From NCBI RefSeq assembly GCF_019654955.1, contig NZ_BPEV01000023.1, positions 26,182 to 90,181 on the forward strand: 64,000 nucleotides of DNA, in the 5' to 3' direction. Below are positions 19,068-30,169 of the stretch, piece after piece. This stretch comes from Shewanella sp. KT0246 (GTDB taxonomy: Bacteria; Pseudomonadota; Gammaproteobacteria; Enterobacterales; Shewanellaceae). The notes under the pieces were generated by a model. The model did no database searches and was not told the origin of the DNA. It saw nothing but the letters and a program-made list of their open reading frames with translations. The position numbers were made by a program, and so were the translations under genes. Every line of letters begins with the position of its first letter. Within the stretch, counting starts at the first letter, position 1.

Positions 19068-21515
19068 TTGACTACCCTGACTTGGATCATCGCCATGATC
19101 GCAGTGCTCGGCGCAGCCACTTATATGCGAGTGTCGTTACTCACGGCTACCGTAGCTGCTGCAGTCGTCATGCTGATTGGCAGCGTATTAGATATTGTTG
19201 GTAGCGTGGCATGGATTGTATTTTTAGTCTTAGCACTACCGCTAAATGTAAAATCATTCCGCCAAAACTTCATTTCCCGTCCATTGCTTAAAGTATATCA
19301 AGGCATCATGCCTGAAATGTCTTCAACAGAAAAAGAAGCCATTGAAGCTGGTACGACTTGGTGGGAAGCTGATTTGTTTGCGGGTAACCCAAACTGGAAC
19401 AAATTACACAACTACCCTAAAGGTCGTTTGACTGCTGAAGAGCAAGCTTTCCTTGATGGCCCTGTTGAAACAGTGTGTAAAATGCTTAACCAACATCAAG
19501 TGTCACATGAACTTGCTGATTTACCACCAGAAGTTTGGCAATACCTAAAAGATGAAGGTTTCTTTGCCATGATCATCAAGAAAAAATACGGTGGTCTTGA
19601 ATATTCAGCTTATGCCCAATCTCGTGTGCTTCAGAAGCTTGCTGGCTTAAGTAGTGAATTAGCATCAACTGTTGGTGTACCAAATTCTTTAGGTCCTGGT
19701 GAACTACTTCAGCACTACGGCACCCCAGAACAACAAGATCATTACCTACCTCGCCTAGCAAAAGGCTTAGAAGTACCTTGTTTTGCATTAACTAGCCCTG
19801 AAGCTGGTAGTGATGCAGGTGCAATCCCTGATTTTGGTGTTGTGTGTAAAGGTGAATTTGAAGGCGAAGAAGTGTTAGGTATGAAACTAACATGGAACAA
19901 GCGCTACATTACCTTAGCCCCTGTTGCTACTGTATTAGGTTTAGCGTTCAAATTACGCGATCCTGATGGCCTACTTGGCGATACTGAAGATTTAGGTATT
20001 ACTTGTGCGCTTATCCCAACCGACATCCCAGGTGTTGAAACTGGTCGTCGTCATTTCCCGCTTAACTGTATGTTCCAAAATGGTCCAACACGGGGTAATG
20101 AAGTCTTTGTCCCATTAAGCTTCATCATTGGCGGCCCAGAAATGGCTGGTCAAGGCTGGCGTATGCTGGTTGAGTGTTTGTCAGTGGGTCGTGGTATCAC
20201 CCTGCCTTCTAACTCTGCTGGCGGCATTAAAACGGCAGCACTAGCAACAGGTGCTTATGCACGCATTCGTCGTCAATTTAAGCTACCTATCGGTAAACTT
20301 GAAGGCATTGAAGAGCCAATGGCACGAATTGGCGGTAACGCTTATCTAATGGACGCTGTGAGCTCGCTTACCACTGTTGGTATAGGTTTAGGTGAAAAAC
20401 CTTCGGTTATCTCTGCAATCGTTAAATATCATTTAACCGATAGAATGCAGAAATGTGTTATCGATGCGATGGATATCCACGGTGGTAAAGGTGTGTGTCT
20501 TGGCCCGAATAACTATTTAGGTCGCGGTTACCAAGCTGCACCGATTGCGATTACCGTTGAAGGGGCAAACATTTTGACCCGCTCAATGATCATTTATGGT
20601 CAAGGCGCTATTCGTTGTCATCCATATGTACTTGCCGAAATGGAATCAGCTTTTGATACCACTTCTGGTAAAGGCTTAAGTAACTTTGATAATGCGATAT
20701 TCGGCCATATCGGTTTCGCTATGTCTAACTTTGTAAGAAGCTTTTGGATGGGTGTAACATCTAGCCACTTCTCAAAATCACCTTATAACGATAAAACAAA
20801 ACGTTATTACCAACAGATGAATCGCTTCAGTGCTAACTTAGCCTTGTTATCAGATTTAGCGATGGCAACACTGGGTGGCAACCTGAAACGTAAAGAACGT
20901 ATTTCGGCTCGTTTAGGCGATTTATTAAGCCAGTTATACCTCGCGTCAGCAACGCTTAAACGTTATGAAGATGAAGGTCGTTTAACTGAGGATTTACCGT
21001 TAGTCCAATGGGCTGTTGAAGATTCACTTTATAAACTACAAACATCACTTGATGATTTACTAGATAACTTCCCTATGGGTCTTGGTTTCGCCTTACGCGC
21101 TGTCATCTTCCCGTTTGGTCGCCCTCTTAAACGTCCAAGTGATGTACTAGACCATAAAGTATCAAAAATTATGCAAACTCCGTGTGCTAGCCGTGACCGC
21201 TTAGGTCAAGGTCAATTCTGGACTCCTTCAGAGCACAACGTGGTGGGTATTCAAGAACAAACCTTACTGGATATTCTGGCTTCAGAGCCATTATATGACA
21301 AGGTATGTAAAGCTGCAGGTAAACGTCTGCCATTTATGTGGTTAGACAAAGTTGCTGCGGAAGGTAAAGCACTTGGCGTGTTAAGCGATGCTGAAGTTGC
21401 ATTACTCGAAAGAGCTGAAGTTGGGCGTCTGAAATCAATTAATGTTGATGATTTCGACTCAGAAGAACTTGAAGCAAAAGCTGCTGTAATAGCAAAACAA
21501 ATTCAAGCAGCTTGA
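19068..21515 (+). CDS. fadE: Acyl-CoA dehydrogenase FadE
   Basis: Protein of 815 residues, the size of E. coli FadE (814), catalysing the first oxidation step of fatty acid beta-oxidation. The start is the TTG at 19068 because AAGGAG (19055-19060) lies seven bases upstream and the resulting length matches; an upstream TTG at 19044 has no ribosome site. The N-terminus has two hydrophobic spans (about 1-60), as in other FadE proteins. The dehydrogenase core shows [55 protein letters not shown] and [10 protein letters not shown]. Two likely operators (FadR-like and PsrA-like) lie upstream, so it should be derepressed by long-chain fatty acids. Confidence 0.97.
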   Translation: MTTLTWIIAMIAVLGAATYMRVSLLTATVAAAVVMLIGSVLDIVGSVAWIVFLVLALPLNVKSFRQNFISRPLLKVYQGIMPEMSSTEKEAIEAGTTWWEADLFAGNPNWNKLHNYPKGRLTAEEQAFLDGPVETVCKMLNQHQVSHELADLPPEVWQYLKDEGFFAMIIKKKYGGLEYSAYAQSRVLQKLAGLSSELASTVGVPNSLGPGELLQHYGTPEQQDHYLPRLAKGLEVPCFALTSPEAGSDAGAIPDFGVVCKGEFEGEEVLGMKLTWNKRYITLAPVATVLGLAFKLRDPDGLLGDTEDLGITCALIPTDIPGVETGRRHFPLNCMFQNGPTRGNEVFVPLSFIIGGPEMAGQGWRMLVECLSVGRGITLPSNSAGGIKTAALATGAYARIRRQFKLPIGKLEGIEEPMARIGGNAYLMDAVSSLTTVGIGLGEKPSVISAIVKYHLTDRMQKCVIDAMDIHGGKGVCLGPNNYLGRGYQAAPIAITVEGANILTRSMIIYGQGAIRCHPYVLAEMESAFDTTSGKGLSNFDNAIFGHIGFAMSNFVRSFWMGVTSSHFSKSPYNDKTKRYYQQMNRFSANLALLSDLAMATLGGNLKRKERISARLGDLLSQLYLASATLKRYEDEGRLTEDLPLVQWAVEDSLYKLQTSLDDLLDNFPMGLGFALRAVIFPFGRPLKRPSDVLDHKVSKIMQTPCASRDRLGQGQFWTPSEHNVVGIQEQTLLDILASEPLYDKVCKAAGKRLPFMWLDKVAAEGKALGVLSDAEVALLERAEVGRLKSINVDDFDSEELEAKAAVIAKQIQAA

Positions 21516-21536
21516 TAGATTTCACAATCTAACTTC

Positions 21537-21567
21537 AAAGGGAAAGCAATTGCTTTCCCTTTTTTTA
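21537..21567 (+). terminator. fadE terminator
   Basis: Perfect 26-base palindrome (21537-21562) with arms AAAGGGAAAGCAA and TTGCTTTCCCTTT, running into seven or more T residues. It begins 22 bases after the fadE stop. Confidence 0.92.
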
Positions 21568-21762
21568 TCTCCAAATGTCCCCTATTACACAAACCCTGCT
21601 ATCGATTAACTTCCTATGAGTAATTGGAACATTGTTTTTCTTAAATATGGATATTGTTGTTAAATGCCAGCAAATTAGCGCTAGTTTAATTGTAATTTGT
21701 TAAGACAGTGACGATGAGTTAGTTTAGATTATAAACTGGTCACTTTACCTTCAAGGAAGAAA

Positions 21763-22743
21763 ATGAAAATTTTGCCAAATCTAACTATTATTGCAATTTT
21801 AGCCTCAAGTAGCGTGAATGCTAAGCCGATTATAGTTACTCAAGATAATTTCCCCCAAGCTTATACCAACCTGCGTTTTGCTGCGATTATTGACAAAGCT
21901 GGCGGCTTAAATAAATTCATAAAGATGCCAGTTCCAAGTAGTGTTCCAACTGAGCAGTTCGTTGTAAGAATGAATAGAGATACTGCATATTCAACTTCTG
22001 TTTTCGATTTATCTAGCAGAAAAGTTTACGTCACAATCCCGAAAACAGATAAGTACGTAACCATTCAAGTCGTCGATGAAAATCATGAAACCCAGCGGAT
22101 GATATATGGCTCAGGCAGGCACTTGTTAACCGCTAAGACAGATCATGCATTTGTCATAGTTCGTACTCTTGATAGTGAGTTACGTGACAATATTGTGGTA
22201 GAAGCACCACAACCAAAACCATTCAAAACAAAAAACTGGGATAAACAATCACTCCAAAAAACAGAAGAAGCTGGCAATGCCGATTTCAGTGATGGTTATT
22301 ACCAAGCCAGTGCTTTTAGTAATGTTGAAAGCGGTCAAACTCCATACATGAACTATGTTGGTGTTGCAGGCGGCTGGGGCGGCGCAATGGTCATGGATAA
22401 CATTTATCAAACCAGCCCCTATTTTGACGCTAATGGTTGCTACGAAACGACATTCGTCAATCCGGAAGCAACTTACTTTTGGTCAGCTACTGTATATAAC
22501 GGTGACGGATATATGTTTAATGACGTTGCCAATATATCAAGTGAAATGAAGCCAAAGAAAAATGCTGATGGAACTTATACTTTACGTTTTGGTTGCAAAG
22601 GCCAGCCAAACAACATTCCAGTGTTAGAAGGAAATACCACAGGCAAATTTAATGTCTTGATGCGCCATTATGGCCCTAGTGAAATGGTGAGTAATGGCGA
22701 ATACGGTTACAACATGACGCAGTTTATTCGAAAGTCTGATTAA
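21763..22743 (+). CDS. Exported DUF1254/DUF1214 protein
   Basis: Protein of 326 residues with a short signal peptide (1-20, cut after VNA), so it is periplasmic. Conserved parts of the two-domain DUF1254-DUF1214 family are visible: FVVRMNRDTAYSTSVFDL in the first domain, and NPEATYFWSATVYNGDGYMFND with TLRFGCKG and FNVLMRHYGPS in the second. The biochemical role of the family is not known to me. AGGAAG precedes the start by a few bases (CAAGGAAGAAA-ATG). It is transcribed alone, after the fadE terminator, and is convergent with the following small gene. Confidence 0.85.
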   Translation: MKILPNLTIIAILASSSVNAKPIIVTQDNFPQAYTNLRFAAIIDKAGGLNKFIKMPVPSSVPTEQFVVRMNRDTAYSTSVFDLSSRKVYVTIPKTDKYVTIQVVDENHETQRMIYGSGRHLLTAKTDHAFVIVRTLDSELRDNIVVEAPQPKPFKTKNWDKQSLQKTEEAGNADFSDGYYQASAFSNVESGQTPYMNYVGVAGGWGGAMVMDNIYQTSPYFDANGCYETTFVNPEATYFWSATVYNGDGYMFNDVANISSEMKPKKNADGTYTLRFGCKGQPNNIPVLEGNTTGKFNVLMRHYGPSEMVSNGEYGYNMTQFIRKSD

Positions 22744-22801
22744 TGTTAAATACGCTATCAGGAGATTGATTATTGCGAAATGAATTGAGGCAAAGTAAAG
22801 A

Positions 22802-23137
22802 TTATTTTAATCGCTTTGCCCAATTCCCATTATGCTGAGCTTCACAACGTGTTTCGCTATCAAACACGACTTGTTTTGTTTGCAGCTTAATGCCCTGCTG
22901 CTGTAATTTATGAATTATCAAATTTTGAATATAAACATCTTCTTTGTGTAATACTAAACCTGTCAGTTGAGAATCATTTTCAAAAATACATACAACTTTT
23001 AATGAGGTCGGAAATGCACTGAATTTAACCGTATGGGTTAGCCACTCAAAGCCTTGATATTGATCAAGTAACATATCGCAAACTTCTGTCAATGTTTCTG
23101 TAATTTGTCTGTCTAATTTTTTATCTGTTTTTTTCAT
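22802..23137 (-). CDS. Conserved small protein (often labelled Fis-like), function unknown
   Basis: Protein of 111 residues with a basic start (MKKTDKKLDRQITE) and a compact alpha/beta-looking body containing FEWLTHTVKFSAFPTSLKV and a C-terminal CEAQHNGNWAKRLK. I recall similar proteins in Shewanella and Vibrio annotated as Fis-family regulators, but no Fis helix-turn-helix can be seen, so I do not assign that role. There is no signal peptide or membrane segment. It is transcribed alone and converges on the DUF1254 gene. Confidence 0.7.
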   Translation of the reverse strand: MKKTDKKLDRQITETLTEVCDMLLDQYQGFEWLTHTVKFSAFPTSLKVVCIFENDSQLTGLVLHKEDVYIQNLIIHKLQQQGIKLQTKQVVFDSETRCEAQHNGNWAKRLK

Positions 23138-23284
23138 TCATTCATGACTTAGTGTTAACTACAGCCAGTTCCCCGCCATTATCATATTATTTTCGTATGT
23201 TTCTGAGTAAATTACTAAAGAAACATAAGACCCAAGATGCTCTTTATACCGACTCACTAAATAAAAACATCTACATAACTAGCA

Positions 23285-23313
23285 ATAAAAAAGCCAGTTA
23301 AAACTAACTGGCT
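23285..23313 (-). terminator. Terminator of the RND efflux operon
   Basis: Nine-bp stem 23292-23300 (AGCCAGTTA) and 23305-23313 (TAACTGGCT) with a four-base loop. On the minus strand it is followed by TTTTTTATTG, just past the transporter stop. Confidence 0.92.
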
Positions 23314-23332
23314 TTATTTAGCTTGCTAAAGA

Positions 23333-26300
23333 TTAATCGTTAGAAAGCTCTTTCTCGAGCTGTTTAGTAATAGCATCTGGAGAGCTGCTATTGCGAGCAA
23401 AAAGACTGTATGCCACCGGTATCACTAATAATGTAAAGAATGTCGCTAGCAATATACCTGACAATACCACAACACCTATAACAAAGCGGGTTTCAGCCCC
23501 AGCGCCACTCGACATCACAAGCGGGATAGCCCCTGCTGCTGTAGTAATACCCGTCATTAATATTGGACGTAAGCGCTGTGAGGATGCCTGAATAACGGCT
23601 TCATCAAAGGCAATACCTTTGTCACGAAGTTGGTTGGCAAATTCAACAATCAAAATACCGTTTTTGGCCGCAAGTCCCACCAGCATGATGATGCCGATTT
23701 GACTGTAAATATTGATACTTTGATCAGTAAACCATAAGCCGATTAAGGCGCCAAGTGTGGCCAATGGCACTGTAAGCATAATCACCATTGGATGCACATA
23801 GCTTTCAAACTGAGCTGCCAAAACCAAGAATACAATGCCTAAAGCCAAAACAAATACAAAGTACATTGAATTACCCGAACTCTGATAATCCAATGACTGC
23901 CCTTTGTAACTGATCACTGCTTCAGCAGGTAAATAAGTATCGGCAATATCATTAAGATAATCTAACGCTTCACCTAAACTGTAACCATCCGCTAAGTTAG
24001 CTTCAACGGTAATAGCGCGCATTCGGTTATAACGATTTAATGAACTCGCATCAGCGTATTCTTCAACAGTAACCAAATTTGATAATGGCACCAACTCGTT
24101 GGTTCTATCAGAACGAACATAGATGTTTTCAAGATCGGTCGCCGTGTTTTGGTTATCACGATTACCCTCAATTATCACATCGTATTCTTCACCATCACGC
24201 ATGAACGTGGTAACTAATCGCGAACCCAACATCGACTCTAACGTTCGGCCAATATGCGAAATCGACACACCTAAATCAGCCGCACGGTCTTTATCAATAG
24301 CAACTCTTAACTGAGGTTTGGTTTCTTTATAATCATGATCAAGACCTGCGAGCATTTCGTTCTCACCTGCTTTTTCAAGCATGATATCTCGCCAATTGGC
24401 TAACTCTTCATAGCTAGGTCCGCCTAATACAAACTGCACAGGTTTACCTACACCACGACCAAATGCTTGCCGCATAATTGGGAACGCTCTAACGCCAGCT
24501 AAATCTGATATTCTTGTTCGAATATCAGTAATAATTTCATTTGCTGGACGACGTTCAGCCCAATCTTCTAATACAATAATCGCCATACCATTAGAAAAGT
24601 CTGCTGCAGTACCAAAACCACGAGGAGCACGTATTAATAGGCGTTTAATGTCACCTGCTTCAACTAAAGGCATTAAGCGGCCTTCAATTTCATCCATGTA
24701 CTTTTCTATGTATTCAAAGCTTGCACCTTGTGGGCCATTAACCACCAAAAACATCGAACCACGGTCTTCCTGTGGCGCAAATTCCTGTGGCACCTTATTC
24801 AATAAATAGCCGCTGAAAGCAAACGCAGCCACCACAATAATACCAATGAGATAAGGCTGCTTAATCGCGCTATTAAGATTTGATTGATAGATTTTGGTAA
24901 CAAAATCCATCATCGCATCCACTTTACGAACTAACCAAGAAGATTCACCTGCTGGTTTGAGCAGTTTCGAGCACATCATTGGGCTTAAGGTTAATGCTAC
25001 AAGGCTTGAGAACATCACTGCTGCACTCATAGTGACAGCAAACTCTTTAAATAATTTACCTAAATCACCATCAAGGAAACTAATCGGCATAAACACTGCG
25101 ATAAGGACTAGAGTTGTAGCCACAACAGCAAACGCCACCTCACGTCCACCCAGATATGCCGCTTTTAATGGCGAATCCCCTTGCTCAATTCGACGATGAA
25201 TATTTTCTAGCATTACAATTGCATCATCAACCACCATACCAATGGCCAAAATCATCGCCAGTAGGGTTAGCAAGTTAATGGTATACCCTAAGGTATATAA
25301 AACGATAAACGTTCCCATAAGTGATACAGGAACCGTTAATGCCGGAATTAACATTGCACGCACACTACCTAAGAAAAGGTAAATGACAATAATCACTAAC
25401 ACCATGGCAATAAACAGCGTTTGATATACTTCTTTAATCGAGGCTTCAATAAATACCGAGCTATCGTAAGAGCGTTTAATCTCCATTCCCGCAGGTAATG
25501 TAGGATTTATTTCATCCACTAATGCATTGGCGGCGCGAGCAACTTCCAAGGTATTAGAGGTAGATTGCTTTGATACACCCAAACCAATCATCGACTCAGT
25601 ATTACCGCGAAACATAATTCGTTCTTCTTCAGAACCAATTTGAACCTTAGCAACATCACCTAGCCTAACTAAATAGCCATCATCTCCTTGGGTAATAACA
25701 AGGTTAGCGAAATCTTGCTCAGTTCTAAAACTTCTATCGACACGTACTGTGAAGTGACGCTCTTTGGATTCAATGGAGCCCGCTGGCAGTTCAACATTTT
25801 CAGAACGTAGCGCAGACTCAACATCCGCAACGGTTAAGTTACGAGAAGCGAGTGCTTGGCGGTCAATCCAAATACGCATGGCATAAACTTTACCACCACC
25901 TAAACGTATATTGGCCACACCATCGACTACAGAAAAGCGATCGGTTAAATAACGGCGTGCGTAATCAGTTAATTGCAATGTCGTCATTTGATCTGAGACT
26001 AGATTCAGCCACATAATCACTTCATCACCGCCATTGGCTTTTTCAACCTCTGGTGGATCTGCTTCTTCTGGTAAATTATCCATTAGTCCAGAAATTCTAT
26101 CGCGCACATCATTGGCAGCAGCTTCGATATCTCGGCCGACATCAAACTCTAATGTGACAGACGAGCGACCATCACGGCTTCGCGAACTGACATGTTTAAT
26201 GCCTTCAACGCCACTTATTCTATCTTCAATTAATTGGGTAATACGACTTTCAACAACCGAGGCACTAGCGCCGCGATAACGGGTATCGATAGACACCACT

Positions 26301-26428
26301 GGAGGGTCAATGTTTGGATATTCACGTAATGGTAGTTTTTCAAAAGAAACTAAACCAAGGATGATAATCAAAATACTGATAACAGAAGCTAATACCGGCC
26401 TTTTTACCGAGATATCAGTTAAAATCAT
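23333..26428 (-). CDS. RND efflux pump inner-membrane transporter (HAE1 type)
   Basis: Protein of 1031 residues, the normal size of HAE1-type RND pumps such as AcrB, MexB or VexB. It has twelve membrane spans in two groups and two large periplasmic loops. The proton-relay motif AIGMVVDDAIVMLENIHRR near residue 400 has the paired aspartates, and the N-terminus ILTDISVKRPVLASVISI is typical. It exports drugs or other amphiphiles using proton flow, with the adaptor encoded directly upstream (four-base ATGA overlap). No outer-membrane channel gene is adjacent, so a TolC encoded elsewhere is presumably used. By resemblance it belongs to the MexF/VmeF-like group rather than to AcrB itself. The substrate is unknown. 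Confidence 0.95.
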   Translation of the reverse strand: MILTDISVKRPVLASVISILIIILGLVSFEKLPLREYPNIDPPVVSIDTRYRGASASVVESRITQLIEDRISGVEGIKHVSSRSRDGRSSVTLEFDVGRDIEAAANDVRDRISGLMDNLPEEADPPEVEKANGGDEVIMWLNLVSDQMTTLQLTDYARRYLTDRFSVVDGVANIRLGGGKVYAMRIWIDRQALASRNLTVADVESALRSENVELPAGSIESKERHFTVRVDRSFRTEQDFANLVITQGDDGYLVRLGDVAKVQIGSEEERIMFRGNTESMIGLGVSKQSTSNTLEVARAANALVDEINPTLPAGMEIKRSYDSSVFIEASIKEVYQTLFIAMVLVIIVIYLFLGSVRAMLIPALTVPVSLMGTFIVLYTLGYTINLLTLLAMILAIGMVVDDAIVMLENIHRRIEQGDSPLKAAYLGGREVAFAVVATTLVLIAVFMPISFLDGDLGKLFKEFAVTMSAAVMFSSLVALTLSPMMCSKLLKPAGESSWLVRKVDAMMDFVTKIYQSNLNSAIKQPYLIGIIVVAAFAFSGYLLNKVPQEFAPQEDRGSMFLVVNGPQGASFEYIEKYMDEIEGRLMPLVEAGDIKRLLIRAPRGFGTAADFSNGMAIIVLEDWAERRPANEIITDIRTRISDLAGVRAFPIMRQAFGRGVGKPVQFVLGGPSYEELANWRDIMLEKAGENEMLAGLDHDYKETKPQLRVAIDKDRAADLGVSISHIGRTLESMLGSRLVTTFMRDGEEYDVIIEGNRDNQNTATDLENIYVRSDRTNELVPLSNLVTVEEYADASSLNRYNRMRAITVEANLADGYSLGEALDYLNDIADTYLPAEAVISYKGQSLDYQSSGNSMYFVFVLALGIVFLVLAAQFESYVHPMVIMLTVPLATLGALIGLWFTDQSINIYSQIGIIMLVGLAAKNGILIVEFANQLRDKGIAFDEAVIQASSQRLRPILMTGITTAAGAIPLVMSSGAGAETRFVIGVVVLSGILLATFFTLLVIPVAYSLFARNSSSPDAITKQLEKELSND

Positions 26429-27507
26429 GCGGCATTCTCCGAACCTGCCACATTGGCAAAATTAAAGGCCTCAGCAGCTTCTGTTTTGACTTTATCACCC
26501 GGTCTTACTTTTAGTAGGCCGCGAATAATCACAGGCGTACCAATTTCAACACCATCGATGATTTCAACCCAGCCACGGTTTCGAATACCTAAAGTGACTG
26601 AATGTTGCTCAACCACATTTTCATCATTGACTGTATATACAAAATGTTTTGATTGAATTGGGATGATTGCAGATTCAGGTAATAACAAGGTTTCACGATT
26701 TTGTTTAATCAATTTAACTTTCATCAACATACCTGGCAGCAAAGCAGCGTCGGCATTATCTATAATTGCTCTGACAATCACAGCACGAGTCGATGGATTC
26801 ACGCGGCTATCAATTGATGTCACAACACCTCTAAAAATCCGGTCTGGAAACGCTATGGCTTTTGACTCTACACTTTTACCTAATTGAAGCTCTTGGATAA
26901 AACGCTCGGGTACAGAAAAGTCGAGTTTAATCTTACTCACATCATCTAGTGTGGTGATTTGAGTACCTGGAGAGACTAACGAACCGACACTCACTTGTTT
27001 AAGACCCAAACGGCCAGAGAATGGAGCGTGAATCGCTCTGTCTTCTAATGCTGCTTTGGCTTGTTCAAGCTCCGCGCGGGTTGTATCAATGAGGGTTTGC
27101 AGTCGATCTCTTTCGAGTTCTGCAACCGTTTTACTGGTCACTAGACTTCTAATTCTGTCTAATTCGCGTAAGTGATCTTTTACTTTAACTTCGGCAACTC
27201 TTACTTTAGCAACTTGTTCTCGGTTACGAAGTTGCACCAGTAAGTCGCCCTTGTTGACGATGTCACCATCATCAAAGTTAATTGAAGCCACTTGCTCAGT
27301 GACTTTCGGAGTAATAGTTATAGACTCAAACGCTTTATTGGTACCAATCGCTTCGACTTCATCACGCACTGGTAACATGGCAACCTTGGCCACGACAACA
27401 TTTGGAATCGGTTTAACACGCTCTTTAGTATTACTAGGAGACAGAGTCGATTGATAACCGAACCAAGCAAGACCTAATGCAACGAGTAATATTATAATTT
27501 TTTTCAT
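26425..27507 (-). CDS. RND efflux periplasmic adaptor subunit
   Basis: Membrane fusion protein of 360 residues from the ATG at 27507. That start puts an N-terminal membrane anchor or signal (MKKIIILLVALGLAWFGYQ) at residue 1; an in-frame ATG ten codons earlier adds only a polar stub. Lipoyl halves (NVVVAKVAMLPVRDEVEAIG and AIHAPFSGRLGLKQVSVG), a helical hairpin of about 60 residues between them, a beta-barrel and a C-terminal membrane-proximal domain (GVEIGTPVIIRGLLKVRPGD) follow in the usual order. It links the pump to a TolC-like channel. The stop overlaps the pump start by four bases. Confidence 0.93.
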   Translation of the reverse strand: MKKIIILLVALGLAWFGYQSTLSPSNTKERVKPIPNVVVAKVAMLPVRDEVEAIGTNKAFESITITPKVTEQVASINFDDGDIVNKGDLLVQLRNREQVAKVRVAEVKVKDHLRELDRIRSLVTSKTVAELERDRLQTLIDTTRAELEQAKAALEDRAIHAPFSGRLGLKQVSVGSLVSPGTQITTLDDVSKIKLDFSVPERFIQELQLGKSVESKAIAFPDRIFRGVVTSIDSRVNPSTRAVIVRAIIDNADAALLPGMLMKVKLIKQNRETLLLPESAIIPIQSKHFVYTVNDENVVEQHSVTLGIRNRGWVEIIDGVEIGTPVIIRGLLKVRPGDKVKTEAAEAFNFANVAGSENAA

Positions 27508-27740
27508 CGGAATTCCGTTCGTCAAACTCATATACAAAATGTTAAAAGGATTGAAGCAAACGTTAGTTTACCCAGCAGCAAGCTGGTATCAAGGCGTTTT
27601 ACCTTTCCTTACAAAATACACATTTCATTAACACGCGCATTTTTACGAATCAAACTGAATTGCAGTTCACATTTTGTTATTTATTCCCACCTTAATGATG
27701 TAAAACAAACAATATCACTATATAACCATCTAAAATCAGC

Positions 27741-27773
27741 ATAAAAAAAAGAGACACATAAATGTGTCTCTTT
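27741..27773 (-). terminator. Terminator of dapA-bamC
   Basis: Twelve-bp stem AAAGAGACACAT (27748-27759) and ATGTGTCTCTTT (27762-27773) with a very short loop. On the minus strand it runs into eight or more T residues. Confidence 0.9.
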
Positions 27774-27825
27774 GTAATAACCTGCTGCTTTTTAGAGCAA
27801 GTACAAATACTTTGGCGGTTTTAGA

Positions 27826-28926
27826 TTAGCGAACTTTACGGTCCGCTTTCATCGCTTCGTTCAAAACACGATAAAGTTCAGTCACCACTTCATTATCTAA
27901 TGGGTCACCCGCAGCATTCTTAATAAAGATTTTGGTTTGAGAGTTATCGTCGTTTTCTTCCAATTCAACACGATAATTACCACGCTCTAACGGTAACTTG
28001 TCTTCGCCCCACAACGAGCTCCAAAATCCGCCACTTTCTTCAAGAACAATATAATAAAGTCCCTTAGCGCTATTCATATCAACAATGTCAAAGCCAAGCT
28101 CTGGCATCACAATACGTAAACGATCCCAGGTTTTGGTAAAGTCAGCTTCAGCTACCCAGTAAGCACCAGTTTCTTCAGTTTCTGCAACTAAATCAACATC
28201 GATACCTAAACTTTGTTCGATTCGATCCGCTTTGATTTGCTTATCACGGGTAACACTCATGTAAGCAATGGTATTATTGAGCATATCAATAGTATATCGA
28301 CGTTGGTCTTCACCACTTAAAAAGATTTCTTGTTCTTCACCGTCATATGATTCTTCATGCTCAACCAGATCAATACTCATACTACCTGAGCGGCCATGTG
28401 GGCTAACATCAACGTCATAGCGGTAGCGCTGACGTAGTAAATAAACTTTATCAGCACCAAACCAACTGGTCTCGATCACATCTCTGTTTTCAATCCAACC
28501 AGTCTCTAGTACACCTGATTCATAATCTTCTTTCTCGACTGCGACATCGTACTTAGCAAGGAAGCCTTTGAGATTGTCAAAAACTTCTTGTTTGAGATCG
28601 GTTGTACTAGGAATAGACTCAACGATAATTTTAATGTTATCGCTACCCTCTTCAACACGAGTACCTTCAGACATTGGGAGTACAAGCAAAGGTGGACGTA
28701 TATCTAAACGTTTGCCAATAAGTTCTTTATTAACGTCTTCACCAGCACTTGGAATATCGTATTCACGGCTATATGTGGGTTCAGTTAATCCTTCAGGGAT
28801 TGTCAGCAACGGAACGGATTTAGCATTTACAAAATCTTCATTGCCATTGGCAACTCGACGATCTGTAGGTGTACTACACGCTGTAACGGCAGCAATTAAT
28901 AAAATTGGGGTGACTTGCTTCAACAT
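27826..28926 (-). CDS. bamC: Outer-membrane assembly lipoprotein BamC
   Basis: Lipoprotein of 366 residues with a lipobox VTAC (Cys17) and a serine after the cysteine, so it should go to the outer membrane. It is a part of the BAM complex that inserts beta-barrel proteins. The N-terminal unstructured stretch carries the family's conserved LTIPEGLTEP and RPPLLVLPMSEG segments, followed by two helix-grip domains (about 95-220 and 245-360). The gene starts directly at the dapA stop (TAAATG), the same order as dapA-bamC in E. coli. Length is slightly above that of E. coli BamC. Confidence 0.95.
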   Translation of the reverse strand: MLKQVTPILLIAAVTACSTPTDRRVANGNEDFVNAKSVPLLTIPEGLTEPTYSREYDIPSAGEDVNKELIGKRLDIRPPLLVLPMSEGTRVEEGSDNIKIIVESIPSTTDLKQEVFDNLKGFLAKYDVAVEKEDYESGVLETGWIENRDVIETSWFGADKVYLLRQRYRYDVDVSPHGRSGSMSIDLVEHEESYDGEEQEIFLSGEDQRRYTIDMLNNTIAYMSVTRDKQIKADRIEQSLGIDVDLVAETEETGAYWVAEADFTKTWDRLRIVMPELGFDIVDMNSAKGLYYIVLEESGGFWSSLWGEDKLPLERGNYRVELEENDDNSQTKIFIKNAAGDPLDNEVVTELYRVLNEAMKADRKVR

Positions 28927-29814
28927 TTATCGGTTTACCTCTATCTGGGCTTGTTTCATCGCTTCTAACAACAGACCATGAAACTGCTCAGAAAGTTCAG
29001 TTAAAGGTAAACGAATATGTCCTTGGCTGATTAAACCCATTTGGTGAGCGGCCCATTTCACTGGAATTGGGTTGGCTTCACAGAATAGATGTTCATACAG
29101 ACCTTTCATCGGCAGGTTAATGCTTTCTGATAGTGCATGATCTCCAGCTAACGCTGCTTCACACATAGCTTTGAATGATTTAGGGACGATATTATTAGCA
29201 ACAGATATAACACCGTCTCCACCTAATAATAAAAAGTCTCGGGCTGTCGCATCATCACCGCTGTACAATTTAAAGTCACTGCCACACAATTCGCGTAATT
29301 TCGCTACACGGGTCAAATCACCGGTGGCTTCTTTTACACCAACAATATTACTAACAGAAACTAATTCAGCTACTGTTTCAGGTAACATATCAACTGATGT
29401 ACGGCCAGGTACATTGTAAAGAATTTGCGGTATGTCAGTACAAGCAGCAACGGCTTTGTAATGAGCAATTAAACCTTTTGGTGTTGGCTTATTGTAATAA
29501 GGGGTAACGCCGAGCATACCGACAATGCCAGAATCAGCCATAGATTGGGTCAGTTCAATGGCTTCAGCTGTTGCATTAGCGCCATTTCCGCCGATAACAG
29601 GAATTCTACCTGCAGCAAACTTAACGGTTTGTGCAACAACTTGTGCATGTTCTTTCATTGGTAGAGTCGCTGACTCTCCAGTGGTACCAACGGCTACAAT
29701 CGCATCTGTGCCTTGGTCAATATGAAATTCTACGAGTCTTTCAAGACTACTGTAATCTACTGTGCCATCACTATTCATTGGTGTGATTAAGGCAACGATG
29801 CTTCCGTTTATCAT
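28927..29814 (-). CDS. dapA: 4-hydroxy-tetrahydrodipicolinate synthase DapA
   Basis: TIM-barrel aldolase of 295 residues that joins pyruvate and aspartate semialdehyde in the lysine/diaminopimelate pathway. The active-site segments are visible: [10 protein letters not shown] for pyruvate binding, [12 protein letters not shown] with the catalytic tyrosine, and GVKEATGDL with the Schiff-base lysine (near 161). A good ribosome site (TTGGGGAATTTAG-ATG) precedes the start. It forms an operon with bamC and is divergent from gcvR, an arrangement shared with enterics. Confidence 0.97.
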   Translation of the reverse strand: MINGSIVALITPMNSDGTVDYSSLERLVEFHIDQGTDAIVAVGTTGESATLPMKEHAQVVAQTVKFAAGRIPVIGGNGANATAEAIELTQSMADSGIVGMLGVTPYYNKPTPKGLIAHYKAVAACTDIPQILYNVPGRTSVDMLPETVAELVSVSNIVGVKEATGDLTRVAKLRELCGSDFKLYSGDDATARDFLLLGGDGVISVANNIVPKSFKAMCEAALAGDHALSESINLPMKGLYEHLFCEANPIPVKWAAHQMGLISQGHIRLPLTELSEQFHGLLLEAMKQAQIEVNR

Positions 29815-30169
29815 CTAAATTCCCCAAGGTTTCAGGATTCGCTATGTTACTTATGCCTACTACTAATGACAAGCATTAACGGGGCTCTCAAATGCATTTA
29901 TACAAAACTGGCAAAATATCGTGTTATTTGAACACTATTTTTATATTTTTATATTGAACAACTCATGCAGAAATAAACTTTATTTCCTTATAAATCAATA
30001 GTTATTATAAATTAATGCTCAAACAATACTCTTTTCAATCAGTTTATAGCCTAATAAAGACATACTTATGTGGTTTAGTTCTAGTTATGGTAGCATTACG
30101 TCCCGCAAAAAAACTTTGCGTTAGCTCGCTAGTTTACGCTCTATGATATCGAAAAAGTGAGGAAAATCC
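29815..30169. other. Divergent intergenic region dapA / gcvR
   Basis: These 355 bases hold no gene. The region is very A+T-rich (including runs of TTTTTATATTTTTATATT) and must carry both the dapA and gcvR promoters. A small inverted repeat, CGCAAA/TTTGCG (30104-30120), lies about 50 bases before gcvR. I see no riboswitch or known operator. Confidence 0.6.

Noticed and set aside
23054..23067. TTGATATTGATCAA, a perfect FNR-box match
   Set aside because: It lies inside the coding sequence of the 111-residue protein near its 5' end, far from any promoter seen, and is explained by ordinary codons for Leu-Asp-Gln-Tyr-Gln.
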